A model generated the notes under the pieces. It did not search any database. It worked only from the letters and a program-made list of their open reading frames with translations, and was not told the origin of the DNA. The position numbers and the translations under genes are program-made. Positions 22,196 through 31,108 of a stretch of 64,000 nt of DNA are shown piece after piece. The stretch comes from Mycobacterium mantenii (GTDB lineage Bacteria; Actinomycetota; Actinomycetes; Mycobacteriales; Mycobacteriaceae). The stretch lies in contig NZ_AP022590.1 of NCBI RefSeq assembly GCF_010731775.1, forward strand, positions 3,162,001 to 3,226,000, given 5' to 3'. Positions within the stretch are counted from its first letter, which is position 1. Each line of letters starts with the position of its first letter.

Positions 22196-23598
22196 GGCGC
22201 GGCCCTTGAGCCCGCCCCGGCAGCCGAGGTCGCGGTGATCTCGGCGCTGATCTGGGCGACGACCGCGGCCACGTCCTCGGCCGTGCGCGCCTCCACGTTC
22301 AGCCGCAGCAGCGGCTCGGTGTTGGAGCTGCGCAGGTTGAACCAGCTGCCGTCGCCCAGGTCGGCGGTTACCCCGTCCACATGGTCCAGGGAGTGGATCC
22401 GGGTGCCGAACGACTTCAGCACCGCTTCCGTGCATTGCCCCGCGTCGGTCACCGTGAAGTTGATTTCGCCCGACGATTCGTAGCGCTGGTAGTCGGCGGT
22501 CAACTCCGACAACGGACGGTCCTGCTCGCCGAGGGCGGCCAGCACGTACAGCGCCGCCAGCATCCCGGAGTCGGCGCCCCAGAAGTCGCGGAAGTAGTAG
22601 TGCGCCGAATGCTCACCGCCGAAAATCGCGCCGGTGTCGGCCATCAGCGCCTTGATATAGGAGTGCCCCACCCGAGACCGCAGCGGTGTGCCGCCGCGCT
22701 CGGCGACCAGTTCGGGCACCGCGCGCGAGGTGATCACGTTGTGGATGATCGTCGCGCCGATCTCGCGGCTCAACTCGCGGGCGGCCACCAGGCCGGTCAC
22801 CGTCGACGGCGACACGGGGTTGCCGCATTCGTCGACCACAAAGCAGCGGTCGGCGTCCCCGTCGAAGGCCAGCCCGATGTCGGCGCCGGTCTCGCGCACG
22901 AAGGCCTGCAGGTCCACCAGGTTGGCGGGGTCCAGCGGGTTGGCCTCGTGATTGGGAAACGAGCCGTCGAGCTCGAAGTACAACGGCTCCAACGTGATCG
23001 AACCGATGGGGCCGAGCACGGCGGGCGTGGTCAGACCGGCCATGCCGTTGCCGGCGTCCACGGCCACACGCAGCGGGCGCAGCGCGGAGGTGTCCACCAA
23101 TGACCGCAGGAACTGCCCGTAGTCGGCCAGCACGTCGCGATCGCTGACGGTGCCGGGCTCCCCGTCGTGGCGGTCGACGCCGGCGATCACGTCGTCGGCG
23201 ACGAGGCGCAGCCCGGTCTCGGCGCCGACCGGTTTGGCTCCCGCCCGGCACAGCTTGATGCCGTTGTAGGCCGCCGGGTTGTGGCTCGCGGTGAACATGG
23301 CGCCGGGGCAGTCCAGCAGCCCGGAGGCGAAGTAGAGCTGATCGGTGGACGCCAGGCCGATGCGCACGACGTTTACTCCCTGGCCGGTCACCCCGTCCGC
23401 GAACGCCGCGGCCAGCGGGGGCGAACTGTCCCGCATGTCGTGGCCAATCACGACCTGCCGGGCACCCTCGGCGCGCATCAGTTTGGCGAAGGCCGCACCG
23501 AGATCGGTGACCAGCGGCTGGTCGAGCTCTTCGCCGACTAGCCCACGCACGTCGTACGCCTTTACGACACGGTGGACAGTCGCGGCGGGCCGAGACAT
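22192..23598 (-). CDS. pmmA: Phosphomannomutase
   Basis: 468 residues. It converts mannose-6-phosphate to mannose-1-phosphate. The phospho-serine loop is TASHNP (103-108), the metal-binding loop is DGDADR (246-251), and the sugar-binding loop is GGEHSAHYYF; the phosphate-binding C-terminal loop is RSSNTEPLLRLN. This corresponds to Rv3257c, called manB in older literature. It heads the pmmA-SIS-manA operon; GTCGTCAGGAGTCCCGC precedes the ATG. Confidence 0.96.
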   Translation of the reverse strand: MSRPAATVHRVVKAYDVRGLVGEELDQPLVTDLGAAFAKLMRAEGARQVVIGHDMRDSSPPLAAAFADGVTGQGVNVVRIGLASTDQLYFASGLLDCPGAMFTASHNPAAYNGIKLCRAGAKPVGAETGLRLVADDVIAGVDRHDGEPGTVSDRDVLADYGQFLRSLVDTSALRPLRVAVDAGNGMAGLTTPAVLGPIGSITLEPLYFELDGSFPNHEANPLDPANLVDLQAFVRETGADIGLAFDGDADRCFVVDECGNPVSPSTVTGLVAARELSREIGATIIHNVITSRAVPELVAERGGTPLRSRVGHSYIKALMADTGAIFGGEHSAHYYFRDFWGADSGMLAALYVLAALGEQDRPLSELTADYQRYESSGEINFTVTDAGQCTEAVLKSFGTRIHSLDHVDGVTADLGDGSWFNLRSSNTEPLLRLNVEARTAEDVAAVVAQISAEITATSAAGAGSRAAP

Positions 23599-23700
23599 GC
23601 GGGACTCCTGACGACGTGAACTCTTGGCCGTCAGCCTATCGGGCCACGGAGAACTGGAGCCGCTGCGGTGCGTGAGGATTCTGCGTGCAGCGGGTCGGGG

Positions 23701-24150
23701 CTAGTCGCTGGGATCGGGCAGCACGCGCAGATGTCCGCGGCGCCGTCCGGACCGATGCTCGGGCGGTGCCAGCAGGCTGCTGCTGGGCGCGGTGGCCTGC
23801 GCCCCGCCGTGATGGATGTGCGAATCGGCGAAGCCCTTGACCGGCGTTACGTTGCCGGCGAACGGCGCGCCGCGATCGCCGCCCTCGCGCACCGCGTCGG
23901 CGAGGGCGACCAGGTCGTCGTCGTCAGGGTGGGCGGGCTCAGAAAGAAGGGGTCCGGCATGGCGCACCAGCTCCCACCCGCGGGGCGCGGTGATTCGGCC
24001 GGCATGGTTGACGCACAAGTCCCATGAGTGCGGTTCCCGCGCGGTCGCCAACGGACCGACGACTGCCGTCGAGTCCGAATAGACGAACGTCAGGGTCGCC
24101 ACGGCGTAGTGCGGGCACCCGGGCCGGCAACAGCGACGGGGAACGTTCAC
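23701..24150 (-). CDS. DUF3499 protein
   Basis: 149 residues, orthologue of Rv3258c. The N-terminus has a cysteine cluster C6-C7-x3-C11 (RRCCRPGCP) and a later cysteine in WDLCVNHAGRITAPRGWELV, a pattern that could bind a metal. The C-terminal half is low in complexity and ends with basic residues. No function is established; the family is found across actinobacteria near whiB and pmm genes. The GTG at 24150 (VNVPRRC) starts the conserved sequence; no good ribosome site is seen. Confidence 0.8.
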   Translation of the reverse strand: MNVPRRCCRPGCPHYAVATLTFVYSDSTAVVGPLATAREPHSWDLCVNHAGRITAPRGWELVRHAGPLLSEPAHPDDDDLVALADAVREGGDRGAPFAGNVTPVKGFADSHIHHGGAQATAPSSSLLAPPEHRSGRRRGHLRVLPDPSD

Positions 24151-24239
24151 GAGCGAAAGGCTATCGTGCGCAAACGCCGCCGAAGCGCCGGACACGCGCA
24201 ACTCCCCGACCCTCGATGTGCAACCGTTACCATCGGCGC

Positions 24240-24761
24240 GTGGGCGATTCGCGCAGCTCCCCGCGAAGAGATCAAGATTCCGACGGATCGGCTCCGCGCC
24301 GAACCGCTACCCATCGACTCTTCCGCAGGGGCCGCGAGATGCGCGGCCCGCTGTTGCCCCCGACCGTGCCGGGATGGCGCAGCCGCGCCGAGCGGTTCGA
24401 CATGGCGGTGCTGGAGGCCTACGAACCCATCGAGCGGAGCTGGCAGGACCGGCTGGCCGAACTGGACGTGGCCGTCGATGAGATTCCGCGGATCTCGGCC
24501 AAGGATCCCGACAGCGTGCAGTGGCCGCCCGAGGTGATCGCCGATGGGCCGATCCCGCTGGCGCGGTTGATCCCGGCCGGCGTGGACGTCCGCGGCAACT
24601 CCACGCGGGCCCGAATTGTGTTGTTCCGCAAGCCAATTGAACGACGGGCGAAAGACACCGTCGAACTCGGCGACTTGCTGCACGAAATCCTGGTGGCCCA
24701 GGTCGCCATCTATCTTGACGTTGAGCCGTCGGTCATCGATCCCACGATCGACGACGAATAA
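24240..24761 (+). CDS. Zincin-like metallopeptidase-fold protein, degenerate active site
   Basis: 173 residues from the GTG at 24240; the ATG at 24339 would give 140 residues. The upstream arginine-rich stretch before RGPLLPPTVPGWRSRAERFD resembles other actinobacterial members, so I prefer the longer form. The fold is that of the small zincin family (pfam06262 as I recall it). The active-site helix reads LLHEILVAQVAIYLD: the expected HExxH is HEILV, with the second histidine missing. It therefore probably is not a working zinc protease. Orthologue of Rv3259. Confidence 0.75.
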   Translation: MGDSRSSPRRDQDSDGSAPRRTATHRLFRRGREMRGPLLPPTVPGWRSRAERFDMAVLEAYEPIERSWQDRLAELDVAVDEIPRISAKDPDSVQWPPEVIADGPIPLARLIPAGVDVRGNSTRARIVLFRKPIERRAKDTVELGDLLHEILVAQVAIYLDVEPSVIDPTIDDE

Positions 24762-24763
24762 CA

Positions 24764-24778
24764 GCGCGCAGTGCGCGC
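24764..24778. terminator. GC hairpin between convergent Rv3259-like gene and whiB2
   Basis: GCGCGC-AGT-GCGCGC forms a six-pair stem with a three-base loop two bases after the plus-strand stop and 25 bp beyond the whiB2 stop. Its position between convergent genes fits a bidirectional terminator without U-tract. A direct repeat CAGCGTGCGTC follows it twice. Confidence 0.45.
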
Positions 24779-24802
24779 AGCGTGCGTCGTGCTCAGCGTG
24801 CG

Positions 24803-25168
24803 TCAGATAATGCCGCGCTTGAGGCGGCGGCGCTCGCGTTCAGACAATCCACCCCAGATACCGAAGCGCTCGTCGTGCTCGAGGGCGTACTCGAGGCACT
24901 CATGACGCACCTCGCACCCCAGGCAGATCTTCTTGGCCTCACGGGTGGAGCCACCCTTTTCCGGGAAGAAGGCCTCGGGGTCGGTCTGGGCGCACAGCGC
25001 CCGGTCCTGCCACTGGTCGGCGGCCGGCTCCGGCATGGGCTCGGGCTCGAAAGCGATTGGCGCGTCAGGGACCACGGTCAAATACGGCCGAGCGGGGCGG
25101 TCCAGCGCCGGGATCAGGTCGGTGTGCGGCGTGCTCGCCATGGCGCCTCGAAAAGTTTCGTAAGACAT
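24803..25168 (-). CDS. whiB2: Iron-sulfur transcription factor WhiB2 (WhmD)
   Basis: 121 residues. The four Fe-S cysteines are in ALCAQTDPEAFF, KKICLGC and RHECLEY; the turn motif GIWGG and the basic DNA-binding tail (SERERRRLKRGII) follow. WhiB2/WhmD is essential for septation in mycobacteria. The ATG at 25168 (MSYETF) is preceded by GAGGAGG and gives the same N-terminus type as M. smegmatis WhmD; the start at 25366 would add 66 residues with no support. Confidence 0.96.
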   Translation of the reverse strand: MSYETFRGAMASTPHTDLIPALDRPARPYLTVVPDAPIAFEPEPMPEPAADQWQDRALCAQTDPEAFFPEKGGSTREAKKICLGCEVRHECLEYALEHDERFGIWGGLSERERRRLKRGII

Positions 25169-25531
25169 ACGGTCGTCCGCCTCCTCAGCTTGATTGAGAG
25201 AGAGAGTGATTGGTTTCCCACTGTTCTGATGTACAGACAATTCGAACAAGTGATCGAATCTCGGTCTGCGACACCGGAGTCGGCCGGCCAACCGGGAAAT
25301 GACACTGATGTGATTAGACACGGGTTGATCTGCCGGGTCAAGCACTTCGGCGCATTTCCATACCATCTCGTGATCGAATTTCGGCGTTTCTGTTGTTTTA
25401 CGCCTTCGGCGTGTCGATCACAGGGCCATCAACTTTCCCACAAGTTCGCGACAAACGGTGGGGAACCGCAACTTTGAGACACCCCGATGGGCCCGCCGCA
25501 GCACCGCCACCGGGCAGTACTGTCGTGCAAT
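25169..25531. promoter_or_regulatory. 363-bp divergent intergenic region between whiB2 and fbiA
   Basis: No gene is supported here. It should hold the divergent promoters of whiB2 and fbiA. Visible items are a (GA) run near 25196-25207, a stem ACGC-CTTCG-GCGT at 25400-25412 and an AACTT/AAGTT inverted repeat near 25430-25446. The size suggests a long regulated whiB2 leader; no known operator was recognised with confidence. Confidence 0.5.
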
Positions 25532-26533
25532 GTGAAGGTCACCGTTCTGGTCGGTGGGGTTGGCGGCGCCCGCTTCCTGCTGGGGGTTCAACAGCTGTTC
25601 GGGCTCGGTCAATTTCATACGCAACAGCATCCGGACACCGAGGCCGGCAGCCACGACCTTACGGCGATCGTCAACGTTGGCGATGACGCCTGGATCCACG
25701 GACTGCGGGTCTGCCCCGATTTGGACACCTGCATGTACACCTTAGGTGGAGGTGTAGATCCGGAGCGAGGGTGGGGGCACCGCGACGAAACCTGGCACGC
25801 CAAAGAGGAATTGGCGCGCTACGGCGTGCAGCCGGACTGGTTCGGGCTCGGCGACCGCGACCTGGGCACCCACCTGGTGCGCACCCAGATGCTCAACGCC
25901 GGCTATCCCCTGTCCCAGATCACCACCGCGCTGTGCGACCGCTGGCAACCCGGCGCGCGCCTGCTGCCGGCCAGCGACGATCGCTGCGAGACCCACGTGG
26001 TGATAACCGATCCCGACGACGGCGGCCGGCGGGCCATCCACTTCCAGGAGTGGTGGGTGCGTTACCGCGCCCAGGTGCCCACGCACAGCTTCGCCTTCGT
26101 CGGCGCCGAAAAGGCGGCCGCCACAACTGATGCCACGGCGGCCATCGCGGACGCCGACGTCATCCTGTTGGCCCCGTCGAACCCGGTGGTGAGCGTCGGC
26201 GCCATCCTGGCCATACCCGGCATTCGCGGCGCGTTGCGCGCGGCGCGCGCACCGATCGTCGGCTACTCGCCGATCATCGGCGGAAAGCCATTGCGCGGCA
26301 TGGCCGATGCGTGCCTGTCGGTCATCGGGGTCGAATCCACCGCCGAGGCGGTCGGCCGCCATTACGGCGCACGCCGGGACACCGGCATCCTGGACGGCTG
26401 GCTGGTGAGCGAGGACGACCGCGCCGACGTCGACGGCGTGGCGGTGCGCGCGGTGCCGCTGGTGATGACCGACGCTGAGGCGACGGCCGAGATGGTCCGC
26501 GCCGGGCTGGACCTGGCCGGGGTCACGCCATGA
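25532..26533 (+). CDS. fbiA: 2-phospho-L-lactate transferase of F420 synthesis, FbiA
   Basis: 333 residues. FbiA transfers the (enol)pyruvyl/lactyl phosphate moiety to Fo to make dehydro-F420-0. The GTG at 25532 begins [18 protein letters not shown], the family's N-terminal nucleotide-binding turn. Further conserved stretches are [32 protein letters not shown]-like [31 protein letters not shown] and [16 protein letters not shown]. Overlaps fbiB by ATGA, so the two are coupled. Confidence 0.97.
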   Translation: MKVTVLVGGVGGARFLLGVQQLFGLGQFHTQQHPDTEAGSHDLTAIVNVGDDAWIHGLRVCPDLDTCMYTLGGGVDPERGWGHRDETWHAKEELARYGVQPDWFGLGDRDLGTHLVRTQMLNAGYPLSQITTALCDRWQPGARLLPASDDRCETHVVITDPDDGGRRAIHFQEWWVRYRAQVPTHSFAFVGAEKAAATTDATAAIADADVILLAPSNPVVSVGAILAIPGIRGALRAARAPIVGYSPIIGGKPLRGMADACLSVIGVESTAEAVGRHYGARRDTGILDGWLVSEDDRADVDGVAVRAVPLVMTDAEATAEMVRAGLDLAGVTP

Positions 26534-27882
26534 CCCCGTCGCCGGGCGAGCACGGCACCGCCGCCGCGATCGAGATCCTGCCCGTCGCCGGGCTGCCCGA
26601 GTTCCGACCCGGCGACGATCTGGGCGCGGCCGTCGCCGCGGCCGCACCGTGGCTGCGCGACGGTGACGTCGTGGTGGTCACCAGCAAGGCGGTGTCCAAA
26701 TGCGAGGGCCGGCTGGTGCCGGCGCCGCGGGATCCCGAGGAGCGCGACCAACTGCGGCGCAAGCTGGTCGACGACGAGGCCGTCCGGGTGCTGGCCCGCA
26801 AGGGCCGCACCCTGATCACCGAGAACCGGATCGGGCTGGTTCAGGCCGCCGCGGGCGTAGACGGATCCAACGTCGAGAGCGGCGAACTTGCGCTGCTGCC
26901 GGTCGACCCAGACAGCAGCGCCGTGGCTCTGCGGGACCGGCTGCGCGAGCGGCTCGGTGTCGAGGTCGCGGTGGTCATCACCGACACGATGGGCCGCGCC
27001 TGGCGCAACGGCCAGACCGATGCGGCCGTGGGAGCGGCGGGTCTGGCTGTGCTGCACGGGTATTCGGGGGCCGTCGATCAGCACGGCAACGAGTTGCTGG
27101 TCACCGAGGTGGCGGTCGCCGACGAGATCGCGGCGGCGGCCGATCTGGTGAAGGGGAAACTGACCGCGATGCCGGTGGCGGTGGTGCGCGGCCTGTCTGT
27201 CGCCGACGACGGCTCGACGGCCCGGCAGTTGTTGCGGCCGGGCACCGAAGACCTGTTCTGGCTCGGCACGGCCGAAGCCCTCGAGATGGGCCGCCGCGAG
27301 GCGCAGCTGCTACGCCGATCGGTGCGCCGGTTCAGCGCCGAGCCGGTGCCGGCGGACCTGCTGGAAGCCGCCGTCGCCGAAGCCCTGACCGCACCGGCGC
27401 CGCACCACACCCGGCCGGTGCGGTTCGTCTGGCTGAAAACTCCCGACGTTCGGCTGCGGCTGCTGGACCGCATGAAGGACAAGTGGCGCGCCGACCTCGC
27501 CGGCGACGGCCGGCCCGCCGACTCCATCGAGCGCCGGGTGGCCCGCGGCCAGATCCTCTACGAGGCGCCCGAGGTCGTCATCCCGATCCTGGTGCCCGAC
27601 GGCGCCCACTCCTATCCCGACGCCGCCCGCACCGACGCCGAGCACACCATGTTCACCGTGGCGGTCGGCGCGGCCGTGCAGGCCCTGCTGGTCGCGCTGG
27701 CGGTGCGCGGGCTGGGCAGCTGCTGGATCGGCTCGACGATATTCGCCGCCGACCTGGTGCGGGCCGAGCTCGAGCTGCCCGCCGACTGGGAGCCGTTGGG
27801 CGCCATCGCCATCGGGTATGCCGCCGAACCGGGCGGCCCGCGTGATCCGGCAGACCCCGGTGATCTGCTGATCCGCAGGTGA
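26530..27882 (+). CDS. fbiB: F420-0:gamma-glutamyl ligase / dehydro-F420-0 reductase, FbiB
   Basis: 450 residues in two domains. Residues 1 to about 245 form the CofE-type ligase that adds the poly-gamma-glutamate tail ([37 protein letters not shown]). Residues about 255-450 form a nitroreductase-fold FMN domain ([34 protein letters not shown]) that reduces dehydro-F420-0. F420 serves nitroreductases and the activation of pretomanid in mycobacteria. Starts within the fbiA stop. Confidence 0.97.
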   Translation: MTPSPGEHGTAAAIEILPVAGLPEFRPGDDLGAAVAAAAPWLRDGDVVVVTSKAVSKCEGRLVPAPRDPEERDQLRRKLVDDEAVRVLARKGRTLITENRIGLVQAAAGVDGSNVESGELALLPVDPDSSAVALRDRLRERLGVEVAVVITDTMGRAWRNGQTDAAVGAAGLAVLHGYSGAVDQHGNELLVTEVAVADEIAAAADLVKGKLTAMPVAVVRGLSVADDGSTARQLLRPGTEDLFWLGTAEALEMGRREAQLLRRSVRRFSAEPVPADLLEAAVAEALTAPAPHHTRPVRFVWLKTPDVRLRLLDRMKDKWRADLAGDGRPADSIERRVARGQILYEAPEVVIPILVPDGAHSYPDAARTDAEHTMFTVAVGAAVQALLVALAVRGLGSCWIGSTIFAADLVRAELELPADWEPLGAIAIGYAAEPGGPRDPADPGDLLIRR

Positions 27883-27892
27883 TACTGAGCCC

Positions 27893-29476
27893 ATGAAGTT
27901 CGCGGGCAAGGCGGCGGCCTCGGCCGACAAGGTCCGCGGCGGCTACTACACCCCCGCGCCGGTGGCCCGCTTCCTGGCCGCGTGGGTCCGCGCCGCCGGA
28001 CCCAGGATCCTCGAACCCTCCTGCGGCGACGGCGCCATCCTGCGCGAGCTGGCCGGGCTCAGCGACCGGGTCCACGGCGTCGAGCTGAACGCGGACGAGG
28101 CGGCCAAGTCGCGCCGTTACGCGCCCGTCGACGCCGAGAGCCTGTTCGCCTGGCTCGCCGGCACCGAGGCCGGTGGCTGGGACGGGGTGGCCGGGAACCC
28201 GCCCTACATCCGGTTCGGCAACTGGTCGCCGCGGCAGCGCGATCCGGCGCTGGACCTGATGCGGCGCGAGGGCCTGCGCCCCACCCGGCTGATCAATGCC
28301 TGGGTCCCGTTCGTCGTGGCCAGCACCGTGCTGGTGCGCGACGGCGGACGGGTCGGACTGGTGCTGCCGGCCGAGCTGCTCCAGGTCAGCTACGCCGCAC
28401 AGTTGCGCGACTTTTTGCTCAGCCGATTCCGCGAGATCACCCTGCTGACCTTCGAGCGCCTGGTGTTCGACGGCCTCCTGCAGGAGGTCGTGCTGTTTTG
28501 CGGCGTCGTCGGCAGCGGTCCCGCGCGCATCCGCGCCGTCCACCTGCAGGACGCCGACGCCCTGGCGCGCGCCGACCTGGACGTCGAACGCCGTCCTTTT
28601 GGGCCCGCACTCCTGCACGAGAACGAGAAGTGGACCAAGTATTTTCTGGACCCCGCCGCGATCCGGCTGCTGCGCGCGCTCAACGGGTCGGGCACCCTGC
28701 CCCGGCTGGGGTCCCTGGCCGAGGTCGACGTCGGCATCGTCACCGGACGCAACGCCTTTTTCACCCTCACCGACGCCCAGGCCGACCAGCTGGGGTTGCG
28801 GGCGCACTGCGTCCCGCTCGTCTCGCGCAGCGCCCAGCTGTCCGGGCTGGTCTACGACACCGATTGCCGCGCAAGCGATCTCGCCTCCGGGCAGCGCAGC
28901 TGGCTGCTCAACGCGCCGCGCGAGCCGACCGACCCCGCCCTGATCGCCCACATCCGCGCCGGCGAGGCGGCGGGGGTGCACCGCGGCTACAAGTGCTCGA
29001 TCCGCACGCCCTGGTGGAGGACGCCGTCGCTGTGGGAACCCGACTTGTTCCTGCTGCGCCAGATCCACCGGGCGCCGCGGCTGACCGTCAACGCCGCCGC
29101 GGCCACGAGCACCGACACCGTGCACCGGGTCCGCCTCGCCGCCGGGGTCGACGCGGGCGCGCTGGCCGCGGTGTTCCACAACAGTGTGACGTTCGCATTC
29201 ACCGAGATCATGGGCCGCAGTTACGGCGGCGGCGTGCTGGAGCTGGAACCCCGCGAGGCCGAGCGGCTGCCCATTCCCCCGCCGGCACACGCCGATGCCG
29301 GGCTCGCCTGCGATGTGGATCTGTTGCTGAAGGCCAACGAGATCGAGAAGGCGCTCGACGTCGTCGACCGCCGCGTGCTGATCGACGGCCTGGGATTGGA
29401 GGCCGGGATGGTGGCCGACTGCCGTGCGGCCTGGGTGTTGTTGCGGGATCGGCGGAAACGGCGGAGGTCGCGATGA
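27893..29476 (+). CDS. mamA: N6-adenine DNA methyltransferase MamA-like
   Basis: 527 residues, orthologue of Rv3263 by position. SAM-binding motif I is ILEPSCGDGAILREL (about 38-52) and catalytic motif IV is GNPPYIRFGNW (about 102-112), the NPPY form typical of N6-adenine methylases. A target-recognition part follows, including FLDPAAIRLL and GIVTGRNAFFTL. There is no restriction gene beside it. In M. tuberculosis MamA methylates CTCCAG and affects promoter activity; whether this orthologue keeps that site is not shown. The ATG is 10 bp after fbiB and its stop overlaps the Nudix gene. Confidence 0.88.
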   Translation: MKFAGKAAASADKVRGGYYTPAPVARFLAAWVRAAGPRILEPSCGDGAILRELAGLSDRVHGVELNADEAAKSRRYAPVDAESLFAWLAGTEAGGWDGVAGNPPYIRFGNWSPRQRDPALDLMRREGLRPTRLINAWVPFVVASTVLVRDGGRVGLVLPAELLQVSYAAQLRDFLLSRFREITLLTFERLVFDGLLQEVVLFCGVVGSGPARIRAVHLQDADALARADLDVERRPFGPALLHENEKWTKYFLDPAAIRLLRALNGSGTLPRLGSLAEVDVGIVTGRNAFFTLTDAQADQLGLRAHCVPLVSRSAQLSGLVYDTDCRASDLASGQRSWLLNAPREPTDPALIAHIRAGEAAGVHRGYKCSIRTPWWRTPSLWEPDLFLLRQIHRAPRLTVNAAAATSTDTVHRVRLAAGVDAGALAAVFHNSVTFAFTEIMGRSYGGGVLELEPREAERLPIPPPAHADAGLACDVDLLLKANEIEKALDVVDRRVLIDGLGLEAGMVADCRAAWVLLRDRRKRRRSR

Positions 29477-30009
29477 GCGTGCGGGAGTCGGCGATCGCGA
29501 TGCTGTCCAGCTGGGAACCCCCCGACCCGGCCCAGGATTCGTTGCGGCACGCTGTGTTGGCGTTCGTGCACGCCCGCACCGACGCGTGCCTGCGCGAGTG
29601 CGTGCCCGGCCACGTCACCGCGTCGGCGCTGGTGCTCGACCACTCCGGCAGCCGGGTGCTGCTGACGCTGCATCCCCGCGTGGGCCGCTGGGTGCAGCTG
29701 GGCGGCCACTGCGACGAGGACGACACCGACATCGCCGCCGCGGCGTTGCGCGAGGCCACCGAGGAGTCGGGGATCGACGGGCTGCGCATCACACCGGAAT
29801 TGGCGGCGGTGCACGTGCATCCGGTGACCTGCTCGCTGGGCGTGCCGACCCGGCATCTGGATCTGCAGTTCTTGGCGCACGCGCCGGCCGGCGCGCAGAT
29901 CGCGATCAGCGACGAGTCCGAGGACCTGCGCTGGTGGCCCGCCGACGCCCTACCCGACGGAACCGACCACGCGCTGGCCTATTTGGTCGCCCGGGCCACG
30001 CGCGGCTAG
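29473..30009 (+). CDS. Nudix hydrolase
   Basis: 178 residues. The Nudix box is GGHCDEDDTDIAAAALREATEESGI-like (about residues 76-100), containing the REATEESG catalytic helix that binds metal. SRVLLTLHPRVGRWVQLGGH precedes it. Such enzymes cleave nucleoside diphosphate derivatives; the substrate is unknown. Its ATG overlaps the mamA stop (ATGA), so it is coupled to the methylase. As I recall, M. tuberculosis lacks a gene here. The TAG stop sits inside the target duplication of the following IS element. Confidence 0.88.
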   Translation: MSVRESAIAMLSSWEPPDPAQDSLRHAVLAFVHARTDACLRECVPGHVTASALVLDHSGSRVLLTLHPRVGRWVQLGGHCDEDDTDIAAAALREATEESGIDGLRITPELAAVHVHPVTCSLGVPTRHLDLQFLAHAPAGAQIAISDESEDLRWWPADALPDGTDHALAYLVARATRG

Positions 30010-30010
30010 A
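30005..30010. repeat. Target site duplication, left copy (GCTAGA)
   Basis: GCTAGA directly abuts the left terminal inverted repeat at 30011 and is identical to 31103-31108. It includes the TAG stop of the Nudix gene. Confidence 0.9.
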
Positions 30011-31102
30011 TGTACTCGGCTACGACGTTGGTGTCAGTCGGCTGATCGGGGGTTGGGCTCCGATGGCTGAGTGGCGTCGTTGATTGTTGTAGTGGTCGAG
30101 CCAGGGGGCAAGGGCTGCGCTGCGAGCGTCGTTGGTGGTGAAGATTTGTCGGTAGGCCCACTCGGTTTGCAAGGTGCGGTTGTAGCGCTCGATGCTCCTT
30201 TCCGTTCTGCCAGGGGCAGTGCGGGCGGATGAACTTGTGGGTGGCGCCAAGTGCGGTGATGACGGCAGCCACATCGGCGGAGCGCCGATAACTGAAGTGG
30301 TTATCGGTGATGACACGCTCGATGGTGGTCAAGCCGTGGGAGGCGAAGTAGGCCGCCGACCGGGCCAGAAACGCTGCGCATGTCGCCCCTTTTTCATCGG
30401 TCAGGATCTCTGAATAGGCCAGCCTGGAGTAGTCATCGACCGCGGAGTGGATGTAATCGAATCCGGTCCCGGCCACCTTGTGGGCATAGGTATCACCGGC
30501 GGCCTTGCCGTGAGCTTTCCAGCCGCCGCCGTCGGGGACACGGCCAATCTTTTTGACGTCCATATGGATTAACTCACCGGGGCGGGTGCGTTCGTAACGG
30601 ACCGCCGTGGTCTTCGAGGCCCGGATCAGCGCGCCGGTGAGCGGATCGCAATCACGCAAATAGGGCACCTGGTGGCGCCGAAGAATTGTGCTGACAGTGC
30701 GGGCCGGGACGCCGAGCTCGGCGCCGATCCAGTCCTGGCCGCGCCGCTCACGCCGCCGTAGTGCGACCACCGCGTCTTCAATGGCCACCGCAGTGCGGCG
30801 CGGACACCGATGCGGTCGAGATGAACGGTCGATCAGACCGGCCATCCCCTCCTCGCGGAAACGGCGCACCCACCGATGGGCACATTGCCGCGAAACACCC
30901 AGTTCGGCAGCGACATGAGCCACCGGACGGCCAGCACCAATGATCCGCTCGACCAACAGAGCGCGGCCATGAACGGTCAATCGAGCATTAGCGTGGGACA
31001 CGAGGACCTCCGTGTGTGAGTAGAGACATCAGACATCTCCACTAAGCCCGGAGGTCCTCCCTTCTCACATCAAAACCGTCAACAATGTCCCAGCCGAGTA
31101 CA
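30011..31102 (-). mobile_element. IS481-family insertion sequence, 1,092 bp
   Basis: The ends are inverted repeats: the left end reads TGTACTCGGCT from 30011 and the right end, read inward from 31102, begins with the same eleven bases, with partial similarity for another 15 or so. Both sides carry the 6-bp duplication GCTAGA. Inside is a single transposase reading frame on the minus strand, broken once. Size and the transposase type fit the IS481 family, which is common in mycobacteria. The perfect duplications suggest insertion without later rearrangement; the broken transposase means this copy cannot move by itself. Confidence 0.93.
30020..31001 (-). pseudogene. IS481-family transposase, frameshifted
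   Basis: GTG start at 31001 after GGAGGT. The N-terminal helix-turn-helix reads VAHVAAELGVSRQCAHRWVRR; the integrase core has the first Asp in LIHMDVKKIG and the second in ITDNHFSY. At about 30190-30200 the frame breaks: the normal NGK-VER-YNRTL reads NGK in one frame and IERYNRTLQTEWAYRQIF in the next, so about four extra bases (or one, by another alignment) lie exactly at the catalytic glutamate. The rest, to HYNNQRRHSAIGAQPPISRL, is intact in the second frame and stops at 30020. The unshifted frame runs out of the element to 30006. Confidence 0.9.
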
Positions 31103-31108
31103 GCTAGA
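31103..31108. repeat. Target site duplication, right copy (GCTAGA)
   Basis: Identical to 30005-30010. It contains the TAG stop (CTA on the plus strand, 31104-31106) of the GDP-mannose pyrophosphorylase gene. Confidence 0.9.

Noticed and set aside
27653..29290. A 545-codon minus-strand frame opposite mamA
   Set aside because: Shadow of the methylase; no conserved motifs, proline/arginine/glycine-rich.
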